Notes: generated from the letters alone by a model not told the origin. Counted from the stretch's first letter, positions 33,866 through 43,439 are shown. The stretch is DNA of 64,000 bases from JAITWN01 sp964437335 (GCA_964437335.1 CAYTGL010000008.1:1-64000); one strand, 5' to 3'. Translations and numbers: made by a program.

Positions 33866-34332
33866 TGTTGCATGTAAAAGCATTGTATTTACCCGACACC
33901 CGGGCTCCCCGATCTTCGAATCAGGCGGCGTCGTTTAGCATAGTATTCTCCTCGTTGATCAGCGGTGGTAGTTTCTCGATACCGAGGGCTTTGCGCAGTG
34001 CTTGTAACGTCGACGTCACCCCATATTTCGCCGTTAGTTTTGAACTGTCTCAGAAAGAGGCTAAGAGCACCGGCGTCGATCTTGTTCCTGAATCGCATAT
34101 AAAAACTGCATGGGTCTTCAGAAGACCGACGTAACGCAACAGCACGACCAGTAGAACATTCGGAACGATAATGCGCGCGCGGTAGCCTCATCACCGACCG
34201 CAACCGCGGGCCAGTCACGGTGTATTGTTGCTGAAATCCGCCATATTTCGGCTTATAGTTGCGTTCTTGGCGGAAACAACGGCCGTGCAGGAACCTCACT
34301 TGATGCCGAAACTTACCGGATACTGATCGCGC
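33866..34332. other. Non-coding, probably decayed junction region
   Basis: This 467-bp stretch lies between the A/T-rich cassette and the high-GC epimerase gene. No intact gene is convincing. Short open frames exist on both strands, but none has family motifs or a ribosome binding site. A protein-like minus-strand fragment at 33921-34049 is listed separately. GC content rises across the region toward the right, consistent with a junction between sequences of different origin. Confidence 0.6.
33921..34049 (-). pseudogene. Possible C-terminal gene remnant
   Basis: Read on the minus strand, this 43-codon frame gives a well-formed amphipathic tail (KYGVTSTLQALRKALGIEK, then LPPLINEENTMLNDAA) ended by TGA. 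There is no start codon or upstream continuation in frame, because a stop lies just before it. It may be the 3' scrap of a gene lost by deletion. I do not recognise the family, and it could be chance. Confidence 0.25.
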
Positions 34333-35277
34333 TTGATCCTGCTGACTGGAGCGACCGGATTTGTCGGATCGGCGCTGGCGATGCGGCTGGCCGCCGAACC
34401 CGGCCTTGTACTGCGTGCCGCGGTGCGGCACGACACTGCGTCGCTGCCGCAGGACGTTGATACCGTATACGTAGGCGACTGCGGTCCCGACACCGACTGG
34501 ACGGCAGCGCTCGCTGGCGTCACCGTCGTCGTGCACGCCGCCGCGCGCGTGCATGAGATGCGCGATACGGCAGCCGATTCGCTGGCGACGTATCGACGGG
34601 TCAATACCGACGGGACCCTGAACCTCGGCCGCCAGGCGGCCGCGGCCGGGGTGCGGCGCTTCATCTTCCTGAGTACGATCAAGGTCAACGGCGAGCGGAC
34701 GCTGCCGGACTGCCCGTTCACCGCCGGCGACGCACCGGCGCCTGCGGATCCCTATGCCATATCGAAACTCGAGGCCGAGACAGGGCTGCGGCGGATCGCG
34801 GACGGGTCCGGCATGGAGGTTGTGATCCTGCGCCTTCCGATGGTCTATGGGCCCGGCGTGAAGGGCAATTTCGCGCGCCTGCTGCGGGCGGTCGTTAAAG
34901 GCGGGGTGCTACCGTTCGGCGCGGTCGACAACCGGCGCAGCCTGGTCGGGATCGACAACCTGGTCGATCTGATCACTGTCTGCATCGACCACCCGGCAGT
35001 TGCCGGGCAGACGCTGCTCGTCAGTGACGGCGAGGATCTGTCGACGTCCGAGCTGATCCGCCACATCGCCGCGAGCCTGCACCGCCCGGCGCGGCTGATC
35101 CCGGTTCCCGTGCCGCTCCTGAGGCTCGGCGCGATGCTCGTCGGCAGGCGCGAGGATATCGACCGCCTCACCGATTCCCTCCAGATCGACATCCGCGGGA
35201 CCTGCGAACTGCTCGGCTGGACGCCGCCGGTCGGCATTCACGACGGCCTGCTCAGATGCGTCCATCGGGCCCGCTGA
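34333..35277 (+). CDS. NAD-dependent epimerase/reductase, WbpV-like
   Basis: A 314-residue extended short-chain dehydrogenase. It starts MILLTGATGFVGSAL (NAD motif), has VVHAAARVHEM, FLSTIKVNGE, and the catalytic YAISKLEAE (YxxxK). Relatives such as WbpV reduce UDP-4-keto-6-deoxy-HexNAc to UDP-N-acetylfucosamine or quinovosamine. Adjacent WbpL-like and WbpM-like genes support that role: WbpM makes the keto sugar, this enzyme reduces it and WbpL loads it on the lipid. The start is TTG directly before the Rossmann motif; no better start lies upstream. Confidence 0.85.
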   Translation: MILLTGATGFVGSALAMRLAAEPGLVLRAAVRHDTASLPQDVDTVYVGDCGPDTDWTAALAGVTVVVHAAARVHEMRDTAADSLATYRRVNTDGTLNLGRQAAAAGVRRFIFLSTIKVNGERTLPDCPFTAGDAPAPADPYAISKLEAETGLRRIADGSGMEVVILRLPMVYGPGVKGNFARLLRAVVKGGVLPFGAVDNRRSLVGIDNLVDLITVCIDHPAVAGQTLLVSDGEDLSTSELIRHIAASLHRPARLIPVPVPLLRLGAMLVGRREDIDRLTDSLQIDIRGTCELLGWTPPVGIHDGLLRCVHRAR

Positions 35278-35284
35278 AGTTCAT

Positions 35285-36298
35285 ATGATCCTGCTGCTCG
35301 CGGTCATCACTGCCTTTACGGTCGCCTGCGCCGCCACGATGATGCTGAGCCGTGTCGCGGGGCCGCTCGGGCTGATCGACCTGCCGAACGCGCGCTCGCT
35401 GCACGATGCGCCGATGCCACGCAGCGGAGGGCTCGCGATCTGGGCCGGGGTCGCGACGGGCGCTGTGCTGGTGCTCGCGTGGTTCGGCGTGCCTGCGGTG
35501 CTCGGCTGGATTGCTGCGGCCATGCTGCTGACCGGCGTCGTCTCGCTGGTCGACGACCGGTCCCATGTCCCGGTCGGACTGCGCCTGATCGCCCATGCAG
35601 GGGCGGGTGGCCTGCTGATTGCCGGCGGGCTGGCCCTGCGCGAACTGAATTATCCGGGTAATTATCTCGATATATCAGATATAAGCAGTTATTTTCTTAC
35701 GCTGATCCTTATAATCTGGTTGACCAATCTCTACAACTTCATGGACGGCATGGATGGACTCGCGGCCGGCATGGCGATGTTCGGCTTCGGCGCGCTCGGG
35801 GTCCTCGGCCTGCTCGGGGGCGACGCCCGTTTCGCGGCTCTGTGCTGGGTCGTCGCCGCCGGGGCAGGGGGATTTCTGGTCTGGAACTTCCCGCCGGCGC
35901 GGATATTCATGGGAGACAGCGGGTCCTCGGTGCTCGGACTGCTTGCCGCAGCCCTGTCGCTGTGGGGCGACCGCCTGGGCCTGTTTCCGCTGTGGGCCGC
36001 CTTGCTCGCGTTTTCGCCATTCATCGTCGATGCGACGGTCACGCTGGCATGGCGCGTCGTCAGGGGCGAGCGGTTCTGGGAGGCACATCGCAGTCATTTC
36101 TACCAGCGACTCGCGCTGGCCAATGGCTGGGGGCACCGGCGAACAGTGGTATGGGAATTTGTGCTGATGCTGCTGTGCTGCACCGGCGCGCTGATCGCGG
36201 TGCAGGTTCAGGCCGGCGTGCAATGGGGCATCATCATACTGGCCGGTCTCGTCTATCTTGCCGCAATCCTCTGGATCGGCAATAGAGGTCGAAACTGA
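35285..36298 (+). CDS. Undecaprenyl-phosphate sugar-1-phosphate transferase, WbpL/WecA-like
   Basis: A 337-residue polyprenol-phosphate HexNAc-1-phosphate transferase (MraY/WecA superfamily) with about ten hydrophobic segments. Diagnostic sites are NARSLHDAPMPRSGGLAI, SLVDDRSHVP (the DDxx site), NLYNFMDGMDGLAAG and the FMGDSGS motif, with an HRSHFYQRL loop near the end. It would start the glycan by loading FucNAc/QuiNAc- or GlcNAc-1-phosphate on undecaprenyl phosphate at the inner membrane. It lies 7 bp after the WbpV-like gene. Confidence 0.93.
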   Translation: MILLLAVITAFTVACAATMMLSRVAGPLGLIDLPNARSLHDAPMPRSGGLAIWAGVATGAVLVLAWFGVPAVLGWIAAAMLLTGVVSLVDDRSHVPVGLRLIAHAGAGGLLIAGGLALRELNYPGNYLDISDISSYFLTLILIIWLTNLYNFMDGMDGLAAGMAMFGFGALGVLGLLGGDARFAALCWVVAAGAGGFLVWNFPPARIFMGDSGSSVLGLLAAALSLWGDRLGLFPLWAALLAFSPFIVDATVTLAWRVVRGERFWEAHRSHFYQRLALANGWGHRRTVVWEFVLMLLCCTGALIAVQVQAGVQWGIIILAGLVYLAAILWIGNRGRN

Positions 36299-36414
36299 GG
36301 CAAGAAAATCGAGGCTCATTCCAGCCCGTTTCGTCGCTAAATGTCAATACCCCTCAAATATTTGCCCGAGCCTGATTCCAGCGGGTAAAATACTCGACGG
36401 CGCGGGAGTTCAGT

Positions 36415-38319
36415 GTGCGTAAAATCTCGGACAGGAAGGAACCATTGGCTAGCAGGCGGCGCATCGGGATTATCACACACGATATCTGCGTCATTGCGAT
36501 TGCGTGGTTGCTGGCCTACATGACCCGCTTTGATTTCCAGTTGGCGCCGTCGAACTGGGACGCCTTCTGGCGAACCCTGCCGGTCGTGCTGGTGATCCAG
36601 GGCCTGATCTTCTGGCGGTTCGGCCTTTATCGCGGGCTGTGGCGTTTTGCAAGCATCCCCGATCTCTGGAATATTTTCCGCGCGGCCTTTCTCGGCACCC
36701 TGATCATTGCGGTCTCGTTCTATCTCTATAACCGCCTGCAGGGCGTGCCGCGCACCGTCGTCGGTGTCTATCCGTTCTTCCTGATGCTGATGCTCGGCAC
36801 ACCGCGTCTGATCTACCGGATCTGGCGGGAGCATAGGCTCGGTCTGCTGAATCATGCGAACAGCAAGCGTGTATTGATCCTCGGCGCCGGCAGATCCGGC
36901 GAAATGCTCGCGCGCGACATGCGCCGCGATACACTGTACGCCCCGATCGGTTTCCTTGATGACCAGGGCACGCTGAAAGGCTCGAATGTTCACGGTGTCC
37001 CGGTACTCGGAAAGATCGACCGCCTTCCTGATATCGCCGAGCGAATGCGGCCGGATGTGGTCATCATTGCGATGTCGTCGGCATCCAATGCCGAAATGCG
37101 CCGTGTGGTCGGAGTCTGCGAGCGCGCCGGGGTCCAGTTCCGCACACTGCCGCGTCTGCAGGATCTCGCCAGCGGCGAGCCGCTGGTTTCGGAACTGCGC
37201 GAGGTCAACATCGAGGACCTGCTCGGACGCGATCCGGTGGTGCTCGACTGGCCAAGCATCACCGACGGTATGATTGGCCGGACGGTGCTGATCAGTGGGG
37301 CGGGCGGATCGATCGGGTCTGAACTGGCGCGGCAGATCAGCCGGCTCAGACCAGCGGCGCTGGTGCTATTCGAGAACAACGAGTTCAACCTGTTCCGGAT
37401 CGAGGCCGAGCTGCGCGTGAAGCATCCGACGCTCGCGTTGCACGCCTGCCTCGGCGACGTGCGTGACCGGATTTCCGTCGCAAAAGTGTTCGAGAGATTC
37501 AAACCGGAGATCGTATTCCACGCCGCCGCTTACAAACACGTGCCGATGCTGGAGTTTCAGGCCAGCGAGGCGGCGCGCAATAATGTCTTCGGAACCCAGG
37601 TGATCGCACAGGCTGCCGATCGCTGGGGCTGCGCAACCTTTGTGATGATCTCGACCGACAAGGCGGTCAATCCGACCAACGTCATGGGCGCGACCAAGCG
37701 CATCGCGGAAGTCTATTGCCAATCACTGAGCCGGCAGTCGAAGACCCGCTTTATCACCGTGCGTTTCGGCAATGTGCTCGGGTCAACCGGCAGCGTCGTG
37801 CCGCTGTTCCAGGAGCAGATTCGCAGCGGCGGCCCGGTGACCGTCACGCATCCGGAAATCACCCGATATTTCATGACGATCTCGGAGGCCTCGCAACTGA
37901 TCATGCAGGCCGCGGTGATGGGGAAGGGCGGTGAGATCTTCGTGCTCGACATGGGCGATCCGGTTCCGATCACTTATCTCGCCGAACAGATGATCCGGCT
38001 GTCCGGCAAAAGGCCCAACAAGGATATCCAGATCGTTTACACGTCACTGCGTCCGGGAGAAAAGCTCGTCGAGGAGCTGTTCTACGACGACGAGGAACGG
38101 ATTCGCACCGGGCACAGCAAGATCCTGCTGGCGCATGGTCTAGACCTGAACCGGGAGAATTTCAAGGAAGATTTACGCGCGCTCGAAGAAGCCGCGGCGA
38201 ATCATGACGAGAAGGGAGTCAGGAACTTGCTGAAGAAGATTGTGCCTGCACTGGAAGCACGGGAACCCGCGATAGTCGAAACCGGCAATGTCATCGCGCT
38301 GAACCGGAGCAAGTCATGA
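36415..38319 (+). CDS. Nucleotide-sugar 4,6-dehydratase/epimerase, WbpM-like
   Basis: A 634-residue inner-membrane protein. The first 140 residues contain four hydrophobic helices, then a first Rossmann-like domain (RVLILGAGRSGEMLA), and then the catalytic SDR domain starting VLISGAGGSIGSELA with TDKAVNPTNVMGATKR. The Met in place of Tyr is normal for the WbpM/CapD/FlaA1 group. It converts UDP-GlcNAc to the 4-keto-6-deoxy intermediate used for FucNAc or QuiNAc. A CGGGAG site precedes the GTG start. It overlaps galU by 4 bases. Confidence 0.93.
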   Translation: MRKISDRKEPLASRRRIGIITHDICVIAIAWLLAYMTRFDFQLAPSNWDAFWRTLPVVLVIQGLIFWRFGLYRGLWRFASIPDLWNIFRAAFLGTLIIAVSFYLYNRLQGVPRTVVGVYPFFLMLMLGTPRLIYRIWREHRLGLLNHANSKRVLILGAGRSGEMLARDMRRDTLYAPIGFLDDQGTLKGSNVHGVPVLGKIDRLPDIAERMRPDVVIIAMSSASNAEMRRVVGVCERAGVQFRTLPRLQDLASGEPLVSELREVNIEDLLGRDPVVLDWPSITDGMIGRTVLISGAGGSIGSELARQISRLRPAALVLFENNEFNLFRIEAELRVKHPTLALHACLGDVRDRISVAKVFERFKPEIVFHAAAYKHVPMLEFQASEAARNNVFGTQVIAQAADRWGCATFVMISTDKAVNPTNVMGATKRIAEVYCQSLSRQSKTRFITVRFGNVLGSTGSVVPLFQEQIRSGGPVTVTHPEITRYFMTISEASQLIMQAAVMGKGGEIFVLDMGDPVPITYLAEQMIRLSGKRPNKDIQIVYTSLRPGEKLVEELFYDDEERIRTGHSKILLAHGLDLNRENFKEDLRALEEAAANHDEKGVRNLLKKIVPALEAREPAIVETGNVIALNRSKS

Positions 38320-39203
38320 ACGGCCCTATTCGCAAGGCCGTTTTCCCGGTCGCCGGCATGGGCACGCGCTTCCTGCCCGTGACCAAGGCCAATCCAAAGG
38401 AGATGCTGCCGATCGTCGACAAGCCGCTGATCCAGTACGCAGCGGAAGAGGCGTTCGCCGCCGGCATTACCGAGCTGATCTTCGTCACCAGCAGCGCAAA
38501 GCGCGCGATCGAGGATCACTTCGACAAGAACTACGAACTCGAAGCAGGGCTGAAGGCGCGCGAAAGATACGACCTGCTGAAGCTCGTGAGCGACGTACTG
38601 CCGAAAGGCATGTCCTGCGCCTATGTGCGCCAGCCCGAGGCGCTCGGCCTGGGCCACGCGGTGTTGTGCGCGCGGCCGATCGTCGGGAACCAGCCGTTCG
38701 CGGTGATACTCGCCGACGATCTGATCGATGGCGGTAGCGACCCCTGCCTGTCGCAGATGACCCGCATTCACACTGAATTCGGGTGCAGCGTACTCGGGGT
38801 CGAGGAGGTCGCCGCCTCCGAAACCGACAAGTATGGCATCATCAGCGCCGAGCGCGTCTCGGACCGCCTGTCACGGGTGACCCGCATCGTTGAAAAACCC
38901 AAGCCGAACGTCGCGCCGTCGACGCTCGGTGTCGTCGGCCGCTATATCCTGACGCCAAGGATCTTCGATTTTCTTGAGAATCTCGGCACCGGCGCCGGTG
39001 GCGAGATCCAGTTGACCGACGCGATCGCGGCACTGATCGGAGTCGAGCAGGTGCTCGGCTACGAGTTCGACGGGGTGCGCTATGATTGCGGCAGCAAGCT
39101 CGGCTATCTGCAGGCGACCGTCGAATACGCGCTCAAGCACCCGGAGCTGAAAACCTCGTTTCGCGCGTATCTACAGAAATACTGCAATAACCTGCAATCG
39201 TAG
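38316..39203 (+). CDS. galU: UTP-glucose-1-phosphate uridylyltransferase
   Basis: Makes UDP-glucose from UTP and glucose 1-phosphate. The 295 residues show FPVAGMGTRFLPVTKANPKEMLPIVDKPLIQ, then IEKPKPNV-like and LTDAIA segments of GalU. It starts as ATGA on the WbpM-like stop and ends the glycan locus. The stop TAG lies in the left arm of a 10-bp inverted repeat at 39194-39242 facing rne. Confidence 0.96.
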   Translation: MNGPIRKAVFPVAGMGTRFLPVTKANPKEMLPIVDKPLIQYAAEEAFAAGITELIFVTSSAKRAIEDHFDKNYELEAGLKARERYDLLKLVSDVLPKGMSCAYVRQPEALGLGHAVLCARPIVGNQPFAVILADDLIDGGSDPCLSQMTRIHTEFGCSVLGVEEVAASETDKYGIISAERVSDRLSRVTRIVEKPKPNVAPSTLGVVGRYILTPRIFDFLENLGTGAGGEIQLTDAIAALIGVEQVLGYEFDGVRYDCGSKLGYLQATVEYALKHPELKTSFRAYLQKYCNNLQS

Positions 39204-39242
39204 CATGCGGTGAGCCGGAGGCGACCCGTATCCTACGATTGC
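39194..39242. terminator. Inverted repeat between convergent galU and rne
   Basis: GCAATCGTAG (39194-39203) and CTACGATTGC (39233-39242) are perfect 10-bp arms around 29 bases, located exactly between two convergent genes. There is no T-tract on either side, so intrinsic termination is uncertain. It may protect or end both transcripts. Confidence 0.4.
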
Positions 39243-39248
39243 GCCATG

Positions 39249-41768
39249 TCAGGTATTTTCCCCGTTATTCTGCGGCGGGCCCTCCGGCGGGTTCTGGCGT
39301 TTGGGCTCGGGTGCGTGTCCGGTGATCGCAGAATGCAGCGATGTCTGGCGAAAGTCCGGTTTCAGCGGCGGCACGGTCGAGGACGGACCTGGGCCGAAAT
39401 CCACGCTGACAGGCGCTGATGTCGAGGGTGGGGCTGGCGGAGCCGCCGGGACTGTCACCGACTCACGCGCAGTCTCTGCCGTGAATTCAGGACGCGGTGC
39501 AGCCGGCTGCGGTGGTGTGGTGGAATGATCGGTTCCCCGTTGCCCGTCGTGGGTCGGGGCGCCGCCCGCGGGCACGCCGGCGGCTGCATTCGTCTGATCG
39601 CGATCACGGGACTGCCGACCCCGGCCCCGACGTCGGCGGCCGCGGCCGGATCCGGTGCCCTGCGCCTGACCGCCGCTACCCTGGTTCTGGCCACTCTGAC
39701 TCTGACCACCTTGGCCTTGAGACTGCTGCGGTCCATCAACACTGCGATTGTCGGCAATAGGTGATTGTGGCTGCGCCTGCGATTCAGGCGCTTCGGATTT
39801 CAGTGGCCGTTTGTCGCCGCCATCATCCTCGCCCCGCGGTGCGGCGCTGTCCCGGCGCGGTTCATGACGCGCGCGCTGTTGCTGGCCATCACCCTGGCCA
39901 CTGCGACGAGTACGTCCTCCGCTGCGTCCGCCACGCCGGTTGTTGTTACCCTGTCCCTGGAATGGTGACGGCTGTGATGGCCGCGATTCGGCTGTCGGCG
40001 CCGTGGGTCTTTCGCGCGTTTGAGGCGTCGATGATCCGGTTTCGACTTCAATCGGACGCGAACCGAACAGCGATGACCACAGCTGCCGGATGAAACCTCC
40101 GGGCGGAGCGGCCTCCGGGTTAACCATCGGCTTGAGACGATCTGCCGGCGGCAGCGGCGCCGCCGGCCGGTCAGGCGCGACGGCCCGGACCAGCGGGACC
40201 TCGAGGGCGGTCTTTGGCTGGTTCAGCGGCAGCGGTTCGGGCGTGACCTCGAGTTCATGCGCGAATTCGTAACTGGGTTTCGCCTCGGCCGGCATCTCGT
40301 CGGTGCGGACGCGCTTGATCTCGTAACGCGGCGTCTCGAGCGTCGGGTTCGCGATCAGGAAGATCCGGACTTCCTGGCGTTTCTCGATACGACCGATGAC
40401 TTCGCGTTTTTCATTGAGCAAAAAGGTCGCGACATTGACCGGCAGCTGTACGATGAGCTGTCCGGTGTTGTCCTTCATCGCCTCTTCCTCGATGACGCGC
40501 AGGATCGACAGCGACAGCGATTCGATGGTGCGGATCTTGCCGAGACCGTTGCAGCGCGGGCAGGTATGCTGGCTCGATTCGCCGAGCGACGCACGCAGGC
40601 GCTGACGCGACATCTCGAGCAGGCCGAAGCGTGAGATGCGGCCCATCTGGACGCGGGCACGGTCCTTCTTCAGCGCCTCCTTGAGGCGATTCTCGACCTC
40701 GCGCTGGTTGCGCGCCGGGGTCATGTCGATGAAGTCGATGACGACGAGCCCGCCGAGGTCGCGCAACCTGAGCTGGCGCGCGATTTCGTCGGCGGCCTCG
40801 AGGTTGGTGTTCAGCGCGGTCTCCTCGATGTCGCCGCCCTTGGTCGCGCGACTCGAATTGATGTCGATCGAGATCAGCGCCTCGGTGTGGTCGATGACGA
40901 GCGAACCGCCGGACGGCAGACGCAGTTCGTGCTGGAACGCGGCCTCGATCTGGCTCTCGATCTGATAACGCGTGAAGAGCGGCGTCTCATCCTTGTAGAA
41001 CTTAATCTTCGACAGGTTCTGCGGCATGATCTGCTGCATGAAGTCCCGCGCGCGATTGAAGACGGCCTCGTCGTCGATCAGGATCTCGCCGATGTCGGGG
41101 CGCAGATAGTCGCGGATCGCGCGGATGATGATGTCGCTTTCCTGGTAGATCAGGTACGGGGCAGGACCCTTCTGGGCGCCTTCCTCGATGGCTCGCCACA
41201 GCCAGACCAGGTAGTCGAGGTCCCACTGGATCTCCTCGGCGCTGCGGCCGATGCCGGCGGTGCGGACGATGACGCCCATGCCGTCCGGGATCTCGATCTC
41301 GCCGAGCGCCTCGCGCAGTTCGCTGCGGTCCTCGCCCTCGATACGGCGGGAGATGCCGCCGGCGCGGGGATTGTTCGGCATCAGGACGAGGTAGCGGCCG
41401 GCGAGGCTGACGTAGGTGGTCAGCGCGGCGCCCTTGGTGCCGCGTTCCTCTTTCGCGACCTGGACGACGATGTCCTGGCCTTCCTTGATCGCGTCGCGGA
41501 TCTCGACCCGCTTGCCGCCTTCCGGCGGGATATTGAACAGCGTCGGGGAGACCTCCTTCAGCGGCAGGAAGCCATGGCGGTCGGCGCCGTAATCGATGAA
41601 AGCGGCCTCGAGGCTGGGTTCGACGCGGGTGATGCGGCCCTTGTAGATGTTGGCCTTTTTCTGCTCCCGGGACGGGGTTTCGATATCGAGGTCGTAGAGG
41701 TACTGGCCATCGACCAGTGCAATGCGCAACTCCTCGGCCTGAGTTGCGTTGATCAGCATTCTTTTCAT
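39249..41768 (-). CDS. rne: Ribonuclease E
   Basis: Single-strand endoribonuclease and degradosome scaffold. The 839-residue protein starts MKRMLINATQAEELRIALVDG, has the S1 domain at about 35-120, the DNase I-like catalytic part with Asp sites in SIDINSS and VVIDFIDM, and the zinc-link CPRC. The region beyond about 510 is disordered, rich in Pro, Gln, Arg and Gly, as in other RNase E scaffolds. The start at 41768 has an AAGGGA site; an upstream in-frame ATG at 41792 is less likely. Divergent rluC is the conserved partner. Confidence 0.96.
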   Translation of the reverse strand: MKRMLINATQAEELRIALVDGQYLYDLDIETPSREQKKANIYKGRITRVEPSLEAAFIDYGADRHGFLPLKEVSPTLFNIPPEGGKRVEIRDAIKEGQDIVVQVAKEERGTKGAALTTYVSLAGRYLVLMPNNPRAGGISRRIEGEDRSELREALGEIEIPDGMGVIVRTAGIGRSAEEIQWDLDYLVWLWRAIEEGAQKGPAPYLIYQESDIIIRAIRDYLRPDIGEILIDDEAVFNRARDFMQQIMPQNLSKIKFYKDETPLFTRYQIESQIEAAFQHELRLPSGGSLVIDHTEALISIDINSSRATKGGDIEETALNTNLEAADEIARQLRLRDLGGLVVIDFIDMTPARNQREVENRLKEALKKDRARVQMGRISRFGLLEMSRQRLRASLGESSQHTCPRCNGLGKIRTIESLSLSILRVIEEEAMKDNTGQLIVQLPVNVATFLLNEKREVIGRIEKRQEVRIFLIANPTLETPRYEIKRVRTDEMPAEAKPSYEFAHELEVTPEPLPLNQPKTALEVPLVRAVAPDRPAAPLPPADRLKPMVNPEAAPPGGFIRQLWSSLFGSRPIEVETGSSTPQTRERPTAPTAESRPSQPSPFQGQGNNNRRGGRSGGRTRRSGQGDGQQQRARHEPRRDSAAPRGEDDGGDKRPLKSEAPESQAQPQSPIADNRSVDGPQQSQGQGGQSQSGQNQGSGGQAQGTGSGRGRRRRGRGRQSRDRDQTNAAAGVPAGGAPTHDGQRGTDHSTTPPQPAAPRPEFTAETARESVTVPAAPPAPPSTSAPVSVDFGPGPSSTVPPLKPDFRQTSLHSAITGHAPEPKRQNPPEGPPQNNGENT

Positions 41769-42416
41769 TGTCAGCAATCCCTTTTCAAACAAGCCAGACG
41801 TTGCTTGCCGGGGAATTGCCGAATCTGCCTGTCGGCCTGCGCGGCGGCGCCGCGATTCAGCGTAGTGTCGGAAACGACGCGCTACACGTGACGATCCTGT
41901 GACGTTACGTTTCCGCTAAGGGGTTCTCGTTCACCCTGCATGGTCGCGTATCCTGTCCTCGGACTACCTGGCTGACAATTGCTAATCCGGCAATACCACG
42001 GTTCAATCGTGTGGTATCCGTTGTATGACTTTCCGGCCATTCGGCCCGGTTGCCGCCCGTGAGCGCGACCGGCCGGCCGATGGCATGAAAACCCGTTGGT
42101 TTCCGCGCGTATCTCCCTTCTGTATACGCAATTAGAGACCATAATAATCAATTCGTTGCATCTGAAACATCAGCAAAATCCTCGTCTCAGACACTGATGC
42201 CGCAATTGGTTTGCGGGTTTGGCCCCCGCGTCACGGAAGCACCGGGTCAGTGTTCTCCCGGGACTCCTGTCACATACTATTCAAATTGCGTGCCTATTCG
42301 GTCAGCAACAGCGGCCGACCGTCTCCGGCGTCCGCATAATATATCAATGTTTTTATGTCGCTTCAAACAGTTATCTTGCTTGCCAGCACGCCTTCGATCA
42401 CGCATCATCATGGCCC
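41769..42416. promoter_or_regulatory. Divergent rne/rluC leader region
   Basis: No gene is supported in this 648-bp gap. It should hold the long 5' leader of rne; E. coli rne has a leader of about 360 bases with a hairpin used for autoregulation. A hairpin with a 2-base bulge at 41993-42017 (ATACCACG, 7-base loop, CGTGTGGTAT) could play that role, which is inference. A/T-rich sequence at 42118-42160 is the best area for divergent promoters (for example CATAAT at about 42139 on the plus strand), but the -35 sites are weak. Confidence 0.5.
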
Positions 42417-43439
42417 ATGGAAACTGCAGGAAAGTCGCCGCGCGCCGCCCGCATCGTCGAGGTCGACCCTGGGCGGGAGGGACAGCGTATCGACAATTTT
42501 CTGATGGCCCAGCTGAAAGGCGTGCCGCGCAGTCATATCTATCGATTGCTGCGCACCGGGCAGGTGCGCGTCAACAAGGGGCGGATCAAGCCGACCTATC
42601 GCCTGGAAGAGGGTGACCAGGTGCGGATCCCGCCGGTCGACACCGCCGCGGGCGGGGAAGGCCCGGCACGCGTCAGCGCAGGGCTGGTGGCGGGTCTTGG
42701 CGGCGCAGTGCTCTATGAGGACGACGACCTGCTGATCCTCGACAAGCCCGCCGGGGTCGCGGTCCATGGCGGCAGCGGCCTGCGCTACGGTCTGATCGAG
42801 GGGCTCCGTGCGCTGCGCCCGGACTATCCGGATATCAACCTCGTGCATCGCCTCGACCGGGACACCTCCGGCTGTCTGCTGGTCGCGAAGAACCGCCGCC
42901 TGCTGCCGGCCTTGCAGGCGATGTTTCGCGAGGGGGGACGGGTCGGGAAGCGTTATCTCGCCCTGCTGAAAGGGCGCTGGGCGGGCGGCGGGCGCACCGT
43001 CGATCTGAGGCTCAATCGCGGGCGGATTCAGTCCGGCGAGCGGATGGTGCAGGTCGATGAAGAGGGCAGGGATGCCGAGACCCGGTTTATCCCCCAGCAG
43101 CGCTACCGGGATGCCACCCTGGTCGAGGCCGTACTTGGCACTGGCCGCACCCATCAGATCCGCGTCCATGCCGCCGGCATCGGTCACCCGGTTGCCGGCG
43201 ATGACAAGTACGGCGACGAAATCTTCAACCGGCGCATGCGCGCGCTCGGGCTCAAGCGTATCTTCCTGCATGCCCATGCGCTCGGTTTCGACCACCCGAG
43301 AGACGGGAGTCCGGTCGCGGTCTCCAGTCCGCTACCGGCCCCTTTGCGCGAAGTGCTGGACCGCCTCGCGTCTGCCCCGGGAGAGCGAGGCCCCGCGCCA
43401 AAAATACCAAAAGGGTCAGACCCCATTAATAGGGTCTGA
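42417..43439 (+). CDS. rluC: 23S rRNA pseudouridine synthase C
   Basis: Modifies uridines 955, 2504 and 2580 of 23S rRNA in E. coli. The 340-residue protein has an S4-like domain (GQRIDNFLMAQLKGVPRSHIYRLLRTGQVRVN), then the catalytic motif HRLDRDTSG with its Asp, and RTHQIRVH. The start at 42417 begins METAGK; longer in-frame extensions upstream are unconserved. Its last residues (KGSDPINRV) and TGA stop are encoded by the palindrome at 43410-43445, so the natural C-terminus seems to have been replaced by a repeat-derived tail. Confidence 0.95.
   Translation: METAGKSPRAARIVEVDPGREGQRIDNFLMAQLKGVPRSHIYRLLRTGQVRVNKGRIKPTYRLEEGDQVRIPPVDTAAGGEGPARVSAGLVAGLGGAVLYEDDDLLILDKPAGVAVHGGSGLRYGLIEGLRALRPDYPDINLVHRLDRDTSGCLLVAKNRRLLPALQAMFREGGRVGKRYLALLKGRWAGGGRTVDLRLNRGRIQSGERMVQVDEEGRDAETRFIPQQRYRDATLVEAVLGTGRTHQIRVHAAGIGHPVAGDDKYGDEIFNRRMRALGLKRIFLHAHALGFDHPRDGSPVAVSSPLPAPLREVLDRLASAPGERGPAPKIPKGSDPINRV

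Noticed and set aside
33889..34554. A 221-codon minus-strand frame over the decayed region and the epimerase start
   Set aside because: Half of it is antisense to the epimerase Rossmann domain, and the composition is Arg-rich with no fold signature.
41882..42151. An 89-codon minus-strand frame in the rne leader
   Set aside because: No ribosome binding site or motif; the region is expected to be the untranslated leader of rne.
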